In this document: piece after piece, positions 1 through 12,900 of the stretch
Layout of the letters: each line of letters begins with the position of its first letter
Numbering within the stretch: the stretch's first letter is position 1
Notes under the pieces: generated by a model
Told to the model about the DNA's origin: nothing
What the model saw: the letters and a program-made list of their open reading frames with translations, nothing else
Database searches by the model: none
Source of the DNA: Hydractinia symbiolongicarpus
Lineage: Eukaryota; Cnidaria; Hydrozoa; Anthoathecata; Hydractiniidae
Length of the DNA: 64,000 nucleotides
Direction: 5' to 3'
NCBI RefSeq assembly: GCF_029227915.1
Contig: NC_079878.1
Location: 31,833,501-31,897,500 of the forward strand
Translations under genes and position numbers: made by a program

Positions 1-2232
1 TAAACTCATTTCCCAAACGATTTTTTAAATTATTATTTCACAACATAAACGCATGAGACTTGTAGTTTTTAAAAATGTTTTCATATTTGATGAGACGCTG
101 AATAAAAGAAGGTTAATCGCCGGCAAACGAAAACCCGCGATTTCCCGTAAATCCCGGACTCGGCCCGTATAGTTAAAAGTATACAAGGAAAGTACCCAGT
201 GAGTAAACTCATTTCCCGAACGAATTTTTAAATTATTTTTTCACCACTAAAACGTATGAGACTTGTAGTTTTTAAAAATGTTTTCATTTTTGATGAGACG
301 CTGAATAAAAGAAGTTTAATCGCCGGCAAACAAAAACCTGCGATTTCCCGTAAATCCCGGACTCGGCCCGTATAGTAAATAGTATACAAAGAAAGTACCC
401 AGGGTGTAAACTCATTTCTCGAACGATTTTTTAAATTATTTTTTCACCACTAAAACGCATGAGACTTGTAGTTTTCAAAAATGTTTTCATTTTTGATGAG
501 ACGCTGAATAAAAGAAGTTTAATCGCCGGCAAACGAAAACCTGCGATTTCCCGTAAATCCCGTACTCGGCCCGTATAGTCAAAAGTATACAAAAAAGTAC
601 CCAGGGAGTAAACTCATTTCCCAAACGATTTTTTAAATTATTATTTCACCACTAAAGCCCATGAGACTTGTAGTTTTTAAAAATGTTTTCATTTTTGATG
701 AGACGCTGAATAAAAGAAGTTTAATGGCCGGCAAACGAAAACCCGCAATTTCCCGTAAATCCCGGTCTCGGCCCGTATAGTTAAAAGTATACAAGGAAAG
801 TACCCAGTGAGTAAACTCATTTCCCTAACGAATTTTTAAATTATTTTTTCACCACTAAAACGCATGAGACTTGTAGTTTTCAAAAATGTTTTCATTTTTG
901 ATGAGACGCTGAATAAAAGTAGTTTAATCGCCGGCAAATGAAAACCTGCGATTTCCCGTAAATCCTGGACTCGGCCCGTATAGTCAAAAGTACACAAAGA
1001 AAGTACCCAGGGAGTAAACTCATTTCTCAAACGATTTTTTAAATTATTATTTCACCACTAAAGCCCATGAGACTTGTAGTTTTTAAAAATGTTTTCATTT
1101 TTGATAAGACGCTGAATAAAAGAAGTTTAATCGCCGGCAAACGAAAACCCGCGATTTCCCGTAAATCCCGGACTCGGCCCGTATAGTCAAAAGTATACAA
1201 GGAAAGTACCCAGTGAGTAAACTCATTTCCCGAACGAATTTTTAAATTATTTTTTCACCACTAAAACGCATGAGACTTGTAGTTTTCAAAAATGTTTTCA
1301 TTTTTGATGAGACCCTTAATGAAAGTGGTTTAATCGCCGGCAAACGAAAACCCGCGATTTCCCGCAAATCCCGGGCTTGGCCCGTATAGTCAAATGTATA
1401 CAAAGAAAGTACCCTTTGAGAAAACTCATTTCCAAAACGATTTTTTCAATTAACTTTTCACCACTAAAACGCTTGAGACTTGTAGTTTTCAAAAATGTTT
1501 TCATTTTTGATGAGACGCGAAATAAAAGAAGTTTAATCGCCGGCAAACAAAAACCCGCGACTTCCCGTAAATCCCGGACTCGGCCCGTATAGTCAAAAGT
1601 ATACAAAGAAAGTACCCAGGGAGTAAACTCATTTCCCGAACGATTTTTTAAATTATTTTTTCACCACTAAAACGCATGAGACTTGTAGTTTTCAAAAATG
1701 TTTTCATTTTTGATGAGACGCGGAATAAAAGAAGTTTAATCGCCGGAAAACGAAAACCTGCGATTTCCCGTAAATCCCGGACTCGGCCCGTATAGTCAAA
1801 AGTATACAAAGAGAGTACCCTGTGAGTAAACTCATTTCCAGAACGATTTTTTAAATTATTTTTTAACCACTTAAACGCATAAGACTTGTAGTTTTGAAAA
1901 ATGTTTTCATTTTTGATGAGACGCTGAATAAAAGAAGTTTAATCGCCGGCAAACAAAAACCCGCGATTTCCCGTAAATCCCGGGCTTGGCCCGTATAGTC
2001 AAAAGTATACAAAGGAAGTACCCAGGGAGTAAACTCATTTCCCGAACGTTTGTTTAAATTACTTTTTCACCACTAAAACGCATGAGACTTGTAGTTTTTA
2101 AAAATGTTTTCATTTTTGATGAGACGCTGAATAAAAGAAGTTTAATCGCCGGCAAACGAAAACCTGCGATTTCCCGTAAATCCTGGACTCGGCCCGTATA
2201 GTCAAAAGTATACAAAGAAAGTACCCAGGGAG
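1..2232. repeat. D-family HOR unit 1 (11 monomers)
   Basis: It begins with the anchor monomer marked by cacaacataaacg and a catatttg variant. Monomer starts are 1, 204, 407, 609, 812, 1015, 1218, 1421, 1624, 1827 and 2030. It aligns monomer by monomer with 2233 onward at an offset of 2231-2232 bp. The tenth monomer (1827-2029) is chimeric, and three monomers present in the next unit are absent here. Confidence 0.88.
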
Positions 2233-5071
2233 TAAACTCATTTCCCAAACGATTTTTTAAATTATTATTTCACAACATAAACGCATGAGACTTGTAGTTT
2301 TTAAAAATGTTTTCATATTTGATGAGACGCTGAATAAAAGAAGGTTAATCGCCGGCAAACGAAAACCCGCGATTTCCCGTAAATCCCGGACTCGGCCCGT
2401 ATAGTTAAAAGTATACAAGGAAAGTACCCAGTGAGTAAACTCATTTCCCGAACGAATTTTTAAATTATTTTTTCACCACTAAAACGTATGAGACTTGTAG
2501 TTTTTAAAAATGTTTTCATTTTTGATGAGACGCTGAATAAAAGAAGTTTAATCGCCGGCAAACAAAAACCTGCGATTTCCCGTAAATCCCGGACTCGGCC
2601 CGTATAGTAAATAGTATACAAAGAAAGTACCCAGGGTGTAAACTCATTTCTCGAACGATTTTTTAAATTATTTTTTCACCACTAAAACGCATGAGACTTG
2701 TAGTTTTCAAAAATGTTTTCATTTTTGATGAGACGCTGAATAAAAGAAGTTTAATCGCCGGCAAACGAAAACCTGCGATTTCCCGTAAATCCCGTACTCG
2801 GCCCGTATAGTCAAAAGTATACAAAAAAGTACCCAGGGAGTAAACTCATTTCCCAAACGATTTTTTAAATTATTATTTCACCACTAAAGCCCATGAGACT
2901 TGTAGTTTTTAAAAATGTTTTCATTTTTGATGAGACGCTGAATAAAAGAAGTTTAATGGCCGGCAAACGAAAACCCGCAATTTCCCGTAAATCCCGGTCT
3001 CGGCCCGTATAGTCAAAAGTATACAAGGAAAGTACCCAGTGAGTAAACTCATTTCCCTAACGAATTTTTAAATTATTTTTTCACCACTAAAACGCATGAG
3101 ACTTGTAGTTTTCAAAAATGTTTTCATTTTTGATGAGACGCTGAATAAAAGTAGTTTAATCGCCGGCAAATGAAAACCTGCGATTTCCCGTAAATCCCGG
3201 ACTCGGCCCGTATAGTCAAAAGTACACAAAGAAAGTACCCAGGGAGTAAACTCATTTCCCAAACGATTTTTTAAATTATTATCTCACCACTAAAGCCCAT
3301 GAGACTTGTAGTTTTTAAAAATGTTTTCATTTTTGATAAGACGCTGAATAAAAGAAGTTTAATCGCCGGCAAACGAAAACCCGCGATTTCCCGTAAATCC
3401 CGTACTCGGCCCGTATAGTCAAAAGTATACAAAAAAGTACCCAGGGAGTAAACTCATTTCCCAAACGATTTTTTAAATTATTTTTTCACCACTAAAACGC
3501 ATGAGACTTGTAGATTTCAGAAATGTTTTCATTTTTGATGAGACCCTTAATGAAAGTGGTTTAATCGCCGGCAAACGAAAACCCGCGATTTCCCGTAAAT
3601 CCCGGGCTTGGCCCGTATAGTCAAATGTATACAAAGAAAGTACCCTTTGAGAAAACTCATTTCCAAAACGATTTTTTCAATTAACTTTTCACCACTAAAA
3701 CGCTTGAGACTTGTAGTTTTCAAAAATGTTTTCATTTTTGATGAGACGCGAAATAAAAGAAGTTTAATCGCCGGCAAACAAAAACCCGCGACTTCCCGTA
3801 AATCCCGGACTCGGCCCGTATAGTCAAAAGTATACAAAGAAAGTACCCAGGGAGTAAACTCATTTCCCGAACGATTTTTTAAATTATTTTTTCACCACTA
3901 AAACGCATGAGACTTGTATTTTTCGAAAATGTTTTCATTTTTGATGAGACGCGGAATAAAAGAAGTTTAATCGCCGGAAAACGAAAACCTGCGATTTCCC
4001 GTAAATCCCGGACTCGGCCCGTGTAGTCAAAAGTATACAAAGAGAGTACCCTGTGAGTAAACTCATTTCCAGAACGATTTTTTAAATTATTTTTTAACCA
4101 CTTAAACGCATAAGACTTGTAGTTTTGAAAAATGTTTTCATTTTTGATGAGACGCTGAATAAAAGAAGTTTAATCGCCGGCAAACGAAAACCTGCGATTT
4201 CCCGTAAATCCCGGACTCGGCCCGTATAGTCAAAAGTATACAAAGAGAGTACCCAGGGTGTAAACTCATTTCCCGAACGATTTTTTAAATTATTTTTTCA
4301 CCACTAAAACGCATGAGACTTGTAGTTTTCAAAAATGTTTTCATTTTTGATGAGACGCTTAATAAAAGAGGTTTAATCGCCGGAAAACGAAAACCCGCGA
4401 TTTCCCGTAAATCCCGGGCTTGGCCCGTATAGTCGAATGTATACAAAGAAAGTACCCTGTGAGTAAACTCATTTCCAGAACGATTTTTTAAATTATTTTT
4501 TAACCACTAAAACGCATAAGACTTGTAGTTTTTAAAAATGTTTTCATTTTTGATGAGACGCTGAATAAAAGAAGTTTAATCGCCGGCAAACGAAAACCCG
4601 CGATTTCCCGTAAATCCCGGCTTGGCCCGTATAGTCAAAAGTATACAAAGAAAGTACCCAGGGAGTAAACTCATTTCCCAAACGATTTTTTAAATTATTT
4701 TTTCACCAATAAAACGCATGAGACTTGTAGTTTTCAAAAATGTTTTCATTTTTGATGAGAGGCTGAATAAAAGAAGTTTAATCGCCGGCAAACAAAAACC
4801 CGCGATTTCCCGTAAATCCCGGGCTTGGCCCGTATAGTCAAAAGTATACAAAGAAAGTACCCAGGGAGTAAACTCATTTCCCGAACGATTTTTTAAATTA
4901 CTTTTTCACCACTAAAACGCATGAGACTTGTAGTTTTTAAAAATGTTTTCATTTTTGATGAGACGCTGAATAAAAGAAGTTTAATCGCCGGCAAACGAAA
5001 ACCTGCCATTTCCCGTAAATCCTGGACTCGGCCCGTATAGTCAAAAGTATACAAAGAAAGTACCCAGGGAG
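2233..5071. repeat. D-family HOR unit 2 (14 monomers, 2839 bp)
   Basis: This is the longer version of the first unit. After matching unit 1 up to about 4150 it continues through monomers at 4261, 4464 and 4666, marked by cttaataaaagagg, cataagac and gaggctgaat, before rejoining unit 1's last monomer type at 4869. It may be closer to the ancestral arrangement of the D family in this window. Confidence 0.85.
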
Positions 5072-5883
5072 TAAACTCATTTCCCAAACGATTTTTTAAA
5101 TTATTATTTCACAACATAAACGCATGAGACTTGTAGTTTTTAAAAATGTTTTCATTTTTGATGAGACGCTGAATAAAAGAAGGTTAATCGCCGGCAAACG
5201 AAAACCCGCGATTTCCCGTAAATCCTGGACTCGGCCCGTATAGTCAAAAGTATACAAAGAAAGTACCCAGGGAGTAAACTCATTTCCCGAACGAATTTTT
5301 AAATTATTTTTTCACCACTAAAACGTATGAGACTTGTAGTTTTTAAAAATGTTTTCATTTTTGATGAGACGCTGAATAAAAGAAGTTTAATCGCCGGCAA
5401 ACAAAAACCTGCGATTTCCCGTAAATCCCGGACTCGGCCCGTATAGTCAATAGTATACAAAGAAAGTACCCAGGGTGTAAACTCATTTCTCGAACGATTT
5501 TTTAAATTATTTTTTCACCACTAAAACGCATGAGACTTGTAGTTTTCAAAAATGTTTTCATTTTTGATGAGAGGCTGAATAAAAGAAGTTTAATCGCCGG
5601 CAAACAAAAACCCGCGATTTTCCGTAAATCCCGGGCTTGGCCCGTATAGTCAAAAGTATACAAAGAAAGTACCCAGGGAGTAAACTCATTTCCCGAACGA
5701 TTTTTTAAATTACTTTTTCACCACTAAAACGTATGAGACTTGTAGTTTTTAAAAATGTTTTCATTTTTGATGAGACGCTGAATAAAAGAAGGTTAATCAC
5801 CGGCAAACGAAAATCCGCGATTTCCCGTAAATCCCGGACTCGGCCCGTATAGTTAAAAGTATACAAGGAAAGTACCCAGTGAG
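5072..5883. repeat. Mosaic segment, anchor monomer plus D-type monomers
   Basis: Four monomers start at the anchor at 5072. The order resembles the D units, but the final monomer (about 5681-5883) combines attactttttcacc with a right half reading gaaggttaatcaccgg. Compared with the E unit starting at 32469, this stretch carries three additional monomers (609 bp) before the two become collinear at 5884. Confidence 0.7.
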
Positions 5884-7508
5884 TAAACTCATTTCTCGAA
5901 CGAATTTTTAAATTATTTTTTCACCACTAAAACGTATGAGACTTGTAGTTTTCAGAAATGTTTTCATTTTTGATGAGACGCCTAATGAAAGTGGTTTAAT
6001 CGCCGGCAAACGAAAACCCGCGATTTCCCGTAAATCCCGGGCTTGGCCCGTATAGTCAAATGTATACAAAGAAAGTACCCTTTGAGAAAACTCATTTCCA
6101 AAAACGATTTTTTCAATTAACTTTTTACCACTAAAACGCTTGAGACTTGTAGTTTTCAAAAATGTTTTCATTTTTGATGAGACGCTAAATAAAAGAAGTT
6201 TAATCGCCGGCAAACAAAAACCCGCGACTTCCCGTAAATCCCGGACTCGGCCCGTATAGTCAAAAGTATACAAAGAAAGTACCCAGGGAGTAAACTCATT
6301 TCCCGAACGATTTTTTAAGTTATTTTTTCACCACTAAAACGCATGAGACTTGTAGTTTTCAAAAATGTTTTCATTTTTGATGAGACGCTGAATAAAAGAA
6401 GTTTAATCGCCGGCAAACGAAAACCTGCGATTTCCCGTAAATCCCGGACTCGGCCCGTATAGTCAAAAGTATACAAAGAGAGTACCCAGGGTGTAAACTC
6501 ATTTCCCGAACGATTTTTAAAATTATTTTTTCACCACTAAAACGCATGAGACTTGTAGTTTTCAAAAATGTTTTCATTTTTGATGAGACGCTTAATGAAA
6601 GAGGTTTAATCGCCGGAAAACGAAAACCCGCGATTTCCCGTAAATCCCGGGCTTGGCCCGTATAGTCGAATGTATACAAAGAAAGTACCCTGTGAGTAAA
6701 CTTATTTCCAATACGATTTTTTTTAATTATTTTTTCACCACTAAAACGCATGAGACTTGTAGTTTTCAAAAATGTTTTCATTTTTGATGAGACGCTGAAT
6801 AAAAGAAGTTTAATCGCCTGCAAACAAAAACCCGCGATTTCCCGTTAATCCCGGCTTGGCCCGTATAGTCAAAAGTATACAAAGAAAGTACCCAGGGTGT
6901 AAACTCATTTCCCGAACGATTTTTTAAATTATTATTTCACCACTAAAGCCCATGAGACTTGTAGTATTTAAAAATACTTTCATTTTTGATGAGACGCTGA
7001 ATAAAAGAAGTTTAATCGCCGGCAAACAAAGACCCGCGACTTCCCGTAAATCCCGGACTCGGCCCGTATAGTCAAAAGTATACAAAGAAAGTACCCAGGG
7101 AGTAAACTCATTTCCCGAACGATTTTTTAAATTATTTTTTCACCAATAAAACGCATGAGACTTGTAGTTTTCAAAAATGTTTTCATTTTTGATGAAACGC
7201 TGAATAAAAGAAGTTTAATCGCCGGCAAACGAAAACCCGCGATTTCCCGTAAATCCCGGACTCGGCCCGTATAGTCAAAAGTATACAAAGAGAGTACCCA
7301 GGGTGTAAACTCATTTCCAGAACGATTTTTTAAATTATTTTTTCACCACTAAGACGCATGAGACTTGTAGTTTTCAAAAATGTTTTCATTTTTGATGAGA
7401 CGCTGAATAAAAGAAGTTTAATCGCCGGCAAACGAAAACCTGCGATTTCCCGTAAATCCCGGACTCGGCCCGTATATTCAAAAGTATACAAAGAGAGTAC
7501 CCAGGGTG
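5884..7508. repeat. Isolated E-family block (8 monomers)
   Basis: This block is collinear with 32672-34296 at a constant offset of 26788 bp. Shared markers include cagaaatg followed by aatgaaagtgg near 5960, a 204-bp monomer with ccaaaaacg near 6098, and the alternative dyad at 6963, which pairs with 33751. It is the only E block found in the left half of the window. Collinearity stops at 7509, the equivalent of 34297. Confidence 0.85.
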
Positions 7509-8728
7509 TAAACTCATTTCCCGAACGATTTTTTAAATTATTTTTTCACCACTAAAACGCATGAGACTTGTAGTTTTCAAAAATGTTTTCATTTTTGATG
7601 AGACACTGAATAAAAGAAGTTTAATCGCCGGCAAACGAAAACCTGCGATTTCCCGTAAATCCCGTACTCGGCCCGTATAGTCAAAAGTATACAAAGAAAG
7701 TGACCAGGGAGTAAACTCATTTCCCAAACGATTTTTTAAATTATTATTTCACCACTAAAGCCCATGAGACTTGTAGTTTTTAAAAATGTTTTCATTTTTG
7801 ATGAGACGCTGAATAAAAGAAGTTTAATTGCCGGCAAACGAAAATCCGCAATTTCCCGTAAACCCCGGTCTCGGCCCGTATAGTCAAAAGTATACAAGGA
7901 AAGTACCCAGTGAGTAAACTCATTTCCCTAACGAATTTTTAAATTATTTTTTCACCGCTAAAACGCATGAGACTTGTAGTTTTCAAAAATGTTTTCATTT
8001 TTGATGAGACGCTGAATAAAAAAAGTTTAATCGCCGGCAAACAAAAATCCGCGATTTCCCGTAAATCCCGGGCTTGGCCCGTATAGTCAAAAGTATACAA
8101 AGAAAGTACCCAGGGAGTAAATTCATTTCCCGAACGATTTTTTAAATTACTTTTTCACCACTAAAACGCATGAGACTTGTAGTTTTTAAAAATGTTTTCA
8201 TTTTCGATGAGACGCTGAATAAAAGAAGTTTAATCGCCGGCAAACGAAAACCTGCGATTTCCCGTAAATCCTGGACTCGGCCCGTATAGTCAAAAGTATA
8301 CAAAGAAAGTACCCAGGGAGTAAACTCATTTCCCAAACGATTTTTTAAATTATTATTTCACCACTAAAACGCATGAGACTTGTAGTATTCAAGAATGTTT
8401 TCATTTTTGATGAGACGCTGAATAAAAGCAATTTAATCGCCGGCAAACGAAAACCTGCGATTTCCCGTAGTAAATCCCGGACTCGGTCCGTATAGTCAAA
8501 AGTATACAAAGAAAGTACCCAGGGAGTAAACTCATTTCCCGAACGATTTTTTAAATTATTTTTCACCACTAAAACGCATGAGACTTGTAGTTTTTAAAAA
8601 TGTTTTCATTTTTGATGAGACGCTGAATAAAAGAAGTTTAATCGCCGGTAAACGAAAACCTGCGATTTCCCGTAAATCCTGGACTCGGACCGTATAGTCA
8701 AAAGTATACAAAGAATGTACCCAGGGAG
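7509..8728. repeat. Mosaic segment with V-type monomers
   Basis: About six monomers of mixed type. The copy near 8118-8320 (cctgcg, then tcctggactcgg) and the next one (tagtattcaagaatg, aaaagcaatttaatcg) resemble the V-unit monomers near 56335 and 56538. The latter also carries a private 3-bp duplication (cgtagtaaatc) near 8466. Another copy has a one-base loss in its T tract near 8560. Confidence 0.7.
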
Positions 8729-9946
8729 TAAACTCATTTCCCAAACGATTTTTTAAATTATTATTTCACGACTAAAGCCCATGAGACTTGTAGTTTTTAA
8801 AAATGTTTTCATTTTTGATGAGACGCTGAATAAAAGAAGGTTAATCGCCGGCAAACGAAAACCCGCGATTTCCCGTAAATTCCGGACTCGGCCGGTATAG
8901 TTAAAAGTATACAAGGAAAGTACCCAGGAAGTAAACTCATTTCCCGAACGATTTTTTAAATTTTTTTCTCACCACTAAAACGCATGAGACTTGTAGTTTT
9001 CAAAAATGTTTTCATTTTTGATGAGACGCTGAATAAAAGAAGTTTAATCGCCGGCAAACGAAAACCTGCGATTTCCCGTAAATCCCGTACTCGGCCGGTA
9101 TAGTTAAAAGTATACAAGGAAAGTACCCAGGAAGTAAACTCATTTCCCGAAGGATTTTTTAAATTTTTTTTTCACCACTAAAACGCATGAGACTTGTAGT
9201 TTTCAAAAATGTTTTCATTTTTGATGAGACGCTGAATAAAAGAAGTTTTATCGCCGGCAAACGAAAACCTGCGATTTCCCGTAAATCCCGTACTCGGCCC
9301 GTATAGTCAAAAGTATACAAAGAAAGTAACCAGGGAGTAAACTCATTTCCCAAACGATTTTTTAAATTATTATTTCACCACTAAAGCCCATGAGACTTGT
9401 AGTTTTTAAAAATGTTTTCATTTTTGATGAGACGCTGAATAAAAGAAGGTTAATCGCCGGCAAACGAAAACCCGCGATTTCCCGTAAATTCCGGACTCGG
9501 CCGGTATAGTTAAAAGTATACAAGGAAAGTACCCAGGAAGTAAACTCATTTCCCGAACGATTTTTTAAATTTTTTTCTCACCACTGAAACGCATGAGACT
9601 TGTAGTTTTCAAAAATGTTTTCATTTTTGATGAGACGCTGAATAAAAGAAGTTTAATCGCCGGCAAACGAAAACCTGCGATTTCCCGTAAATCCCGTACT
9701 CGGCCGGTATAGTTAAAAGTATACAAGGAAAGTACCCAGGAAGTAAACTCATTTCCCGAACGATTTTTTAAATTTTTTTTTCACCACTAAAACGCATGAG
9801 ACTTGTAGTTTTCAAAAATGTTTTCATTTTTGATGAGACGCTGAATAAAAGAAGTTTTATCGCCGGCAAACGAAAACCTGCGATTTCCCGTAAATCCCGT
9901 ACTCGGCCCGTATAGTCAAAAGTATACAAAGAAAGTAACCAGGGAG
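8729..9946. repeat. T trimer array, 2 x 609 bp
   Basis: Three monomer types repeat in fixed order. One has gaaggttaatcg with aaattccgg and gccggtatag; the next has aaattttttt before ctcacc; the third has a T9 run before cacc, then gaagttttatcg and agtaaccagg. Starts are 8729, 8932, 9135, 9338, 9541 and 9744. The two 609-bp units are nearly identical. The array ends against a monomer with cccgtaaatcccggtctcgg, the same downstream neighbour as every other T array. Confidence 0.9.
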
Positions 9947-12900
9947 TAAACTCATTTCCCAAACGATTTTTTAAATTATTATTTCACCACTAAAGCCCAT
10001 GAGACTTGTAGTTTTTAAAAATGTTTTCATTTTTGATGAGACGCTGAATAAAAGAAGTTTAATCGCCGGCAAACGAAAACTTGCAATTTCCCGTAAATCC
10101 CGGTCTCGGCCCGTATAGTCAAAAGTATACAAGGAAAGTACCCAGTGAGTAAACTCATTTCCCTAACGAATTTTTAAATTATTTTTTCACCACTAAAACG
10201 CATGAGACTTGTAGTTTTCAAAAATGTTTTCATTTTTGATGAGACGCTGAATAAAAAAAGTTTAATCGCCGGAAAACGAAAACCTGCGATTTCCCGTAAA
10301 TCCCGGACTCAACCCGTATAGTCAAAAGTATACAAAGAGAGTACCCAGGGTGTAAACTCATTTCCCGAACGATTTTTTAAATTATTTTTTCACCACTAAA
10401 ACGCATGAGACTTGTAGTTTTCAAAAATGTTTTCTTTTTTGATGAGACGCTTAATGAAAGAGGTTTAATCGCCGGAAAACGAAAACCCGCGATTTCCCGT
10501 AAAGCCCGGGCTTGGCCCGTATAGTCGAATGTATATAAAGAAAGTACCCTGTGAGTAAACTCATTTTCAGAACGATTTTTTAAATTATTTTTTAACCACT
10601 AAAACGCATAAGACTTGTAGTTTTTAAAAATGTTTTCATTTTTGATGAGACGCTGAATAAAAGAAGTTTAATCGCCGTCAAACGAAAACCTGCGATTTCC
10701 CGTAAATCCCGGACTCGGCCCGTATAGTCAAAAGTATACAAAGAGAGTACCCAGGGTGTAAACTCATTTCCCGAACGATTTTTTAAATTATTTTTTCACC
10801 ACTAAAACGCATGAGACTTGTAGTTTTCAAAAATGTTTTCATTTTTGATGAGACGCTTAATGAAAGAGGTTTAATCGCCGGAAAACGAAAACCCGCGATT
10901 TCCCGTAAATCCCGGGCTTGGCCCGTATAGTCGAATGTATACAAAGAAAGTACCCTGTGAGTAAACTCATTTCCAGAACGATTTTTTAAATTATTTTTTA
11001 ACCACTAAAACGCATAAGACTTGTAGTTTTTAAAAATGTTTTCATTTTTGATGAGACGCTGAATAAAAGAAGTTTAATCGCCGGCAAACGAAAACCCGCG
11101 ATTTCCCGTAAGTCCCGGCTTGGCCCGTATAGTCAAAAGTATACAAAGAAAGTACCCAGGGAGTAAACTCATTTCCCGAACGATTTTTTAAATTATTTTT
11201 TCACCAATAAAACGCATGAGACTTGTAGTTTTCAAAAATGTTTTCATTTTTGATGAGAGGCTGAATAAAAGAAGTTTAATCGCCGGCAAACAAAAACCCG
11301 CGATTTCCCGTAAATCCCGGGCTTGGCCCGTATAGTCAAAAGTATACAAAGGAAGTACCCAGGGAGTAAACTCATTTCCCGAACGTTTTTTTAAATTACT
11401 TTTTCACCACTAAAACGCATGAGACTTGTAGTTTTTAAAAATGTTTTCATTTTTGATGAGACGCTGAATAAAAGAAGTTTAATCGCCGGGAAACGAAAAC
11501 CTGCGATTTCCCGTAAATCCTGGACTCGGCCCGTATAGTCAAAAGTATACAAAGAAAGTACCCAGGGAGTAAACTCATTTCCCAAACGATTTTTTAAATT
11601 ATTATTTCACAACATAAACGCATGAGACTTGTAGTTTTTAAAAATGTTTTCATATTTGATGAGACGCTGAATAAAAGAAGGTTAATCGCCGGCAAACGAA
11701 AACCCGCGATTTCCCGTAAATCCCGGACTCGGCCCGTATAGTTAAAAGTATACAAGGAAAGTACCCAGTGAGTAAACTCATTTCCCGAACGAATTTTTAA
11801 ATTATTTTTTCACCACTAAAACGTATGAGACTTGTAGTTTTTAAAAATGTTTTCATTTTTGATGAGACGCTGAATAAAAGAAGTTTAATCGCCGGCAAAC
11901 AAAAACCTGCGATTTCCCGTAAATCCCGGACTCGGCCCGTATAGTAAATAGTATACAAAGAAAGTACCCAGGGTGTAAACTCATTTCTCGAACGATTTTT
12001 TAAATTATTTTTTCACCACTAAAACGCATGAGACTTGTAGTTTTCAAAAATGTTTTCATTTTTGATGAGACGCTGAATAAAAGAAGTTTAATCGCCGGCA
12101 AACGAAAACCTGCGATTTCCCGTAAATCCCGTACTCGGCCCGTATAGTCAAAAGTATACAAAAAAGTACCCAGGGAGTAAACTCATTTCCAAAACGATTT
12201 TTTAAATTATTATTTCACCACTAAAGCCCATGAGACTTGTAGTTTTTAAAAATGTTTTCATTTTTGATGAGACGCTGAATAAAAGAAGTTTAATGGCCGG
12301 CAAACGAAAACCCGCAATTTCCCGTAAATCCCGGTCTCGGCCCGTATAGTCAAAAGTATACAAGGAAAGTACCCAGTGAGTAAACTCATTTCCCTAACGA
12401 ATTTTTAAATTATTTTTTCACCACTAAAGCCCATGAGACTTGTAGTTTTTAAAAATGTTTTCATTTTTGATAAGACGCTGAATAAAAGAAGTTTAATCGC
12501 CGGCAAACGAAAACCCGCGATTTCCCGTAAATCCCGGACTCGGCCCGTATAGTCAAAAGTATACAAGGAAAGTACCCAGTGAGTAAACTCATTTCCCGAA
12601 CGAATTTTTAAATTATTTTTTCACCACTAAAACGCATGAGACTTGTAGATTTCAGAAATGTTTTCATTTTTGATGAGACCCTTAATGAAAGTGGTTTAAT
12701 CGCCGGCAAACGAAAACCCGCGATTTCCCGTAAATCCCGGGCTTGGCCCGTATAGTCAAATGTATACAAAGAAAGTACCCTTTGAGAAAACTCATTTCCA
12801 AAACGATTTTTTCAATTAACTTTTCACCACTAAAACGCTTGAGACTTGTAGTTTTCAAAAATGTTTTCATTTTTGATGAGACGCTAAATAAAAGAAGTTT

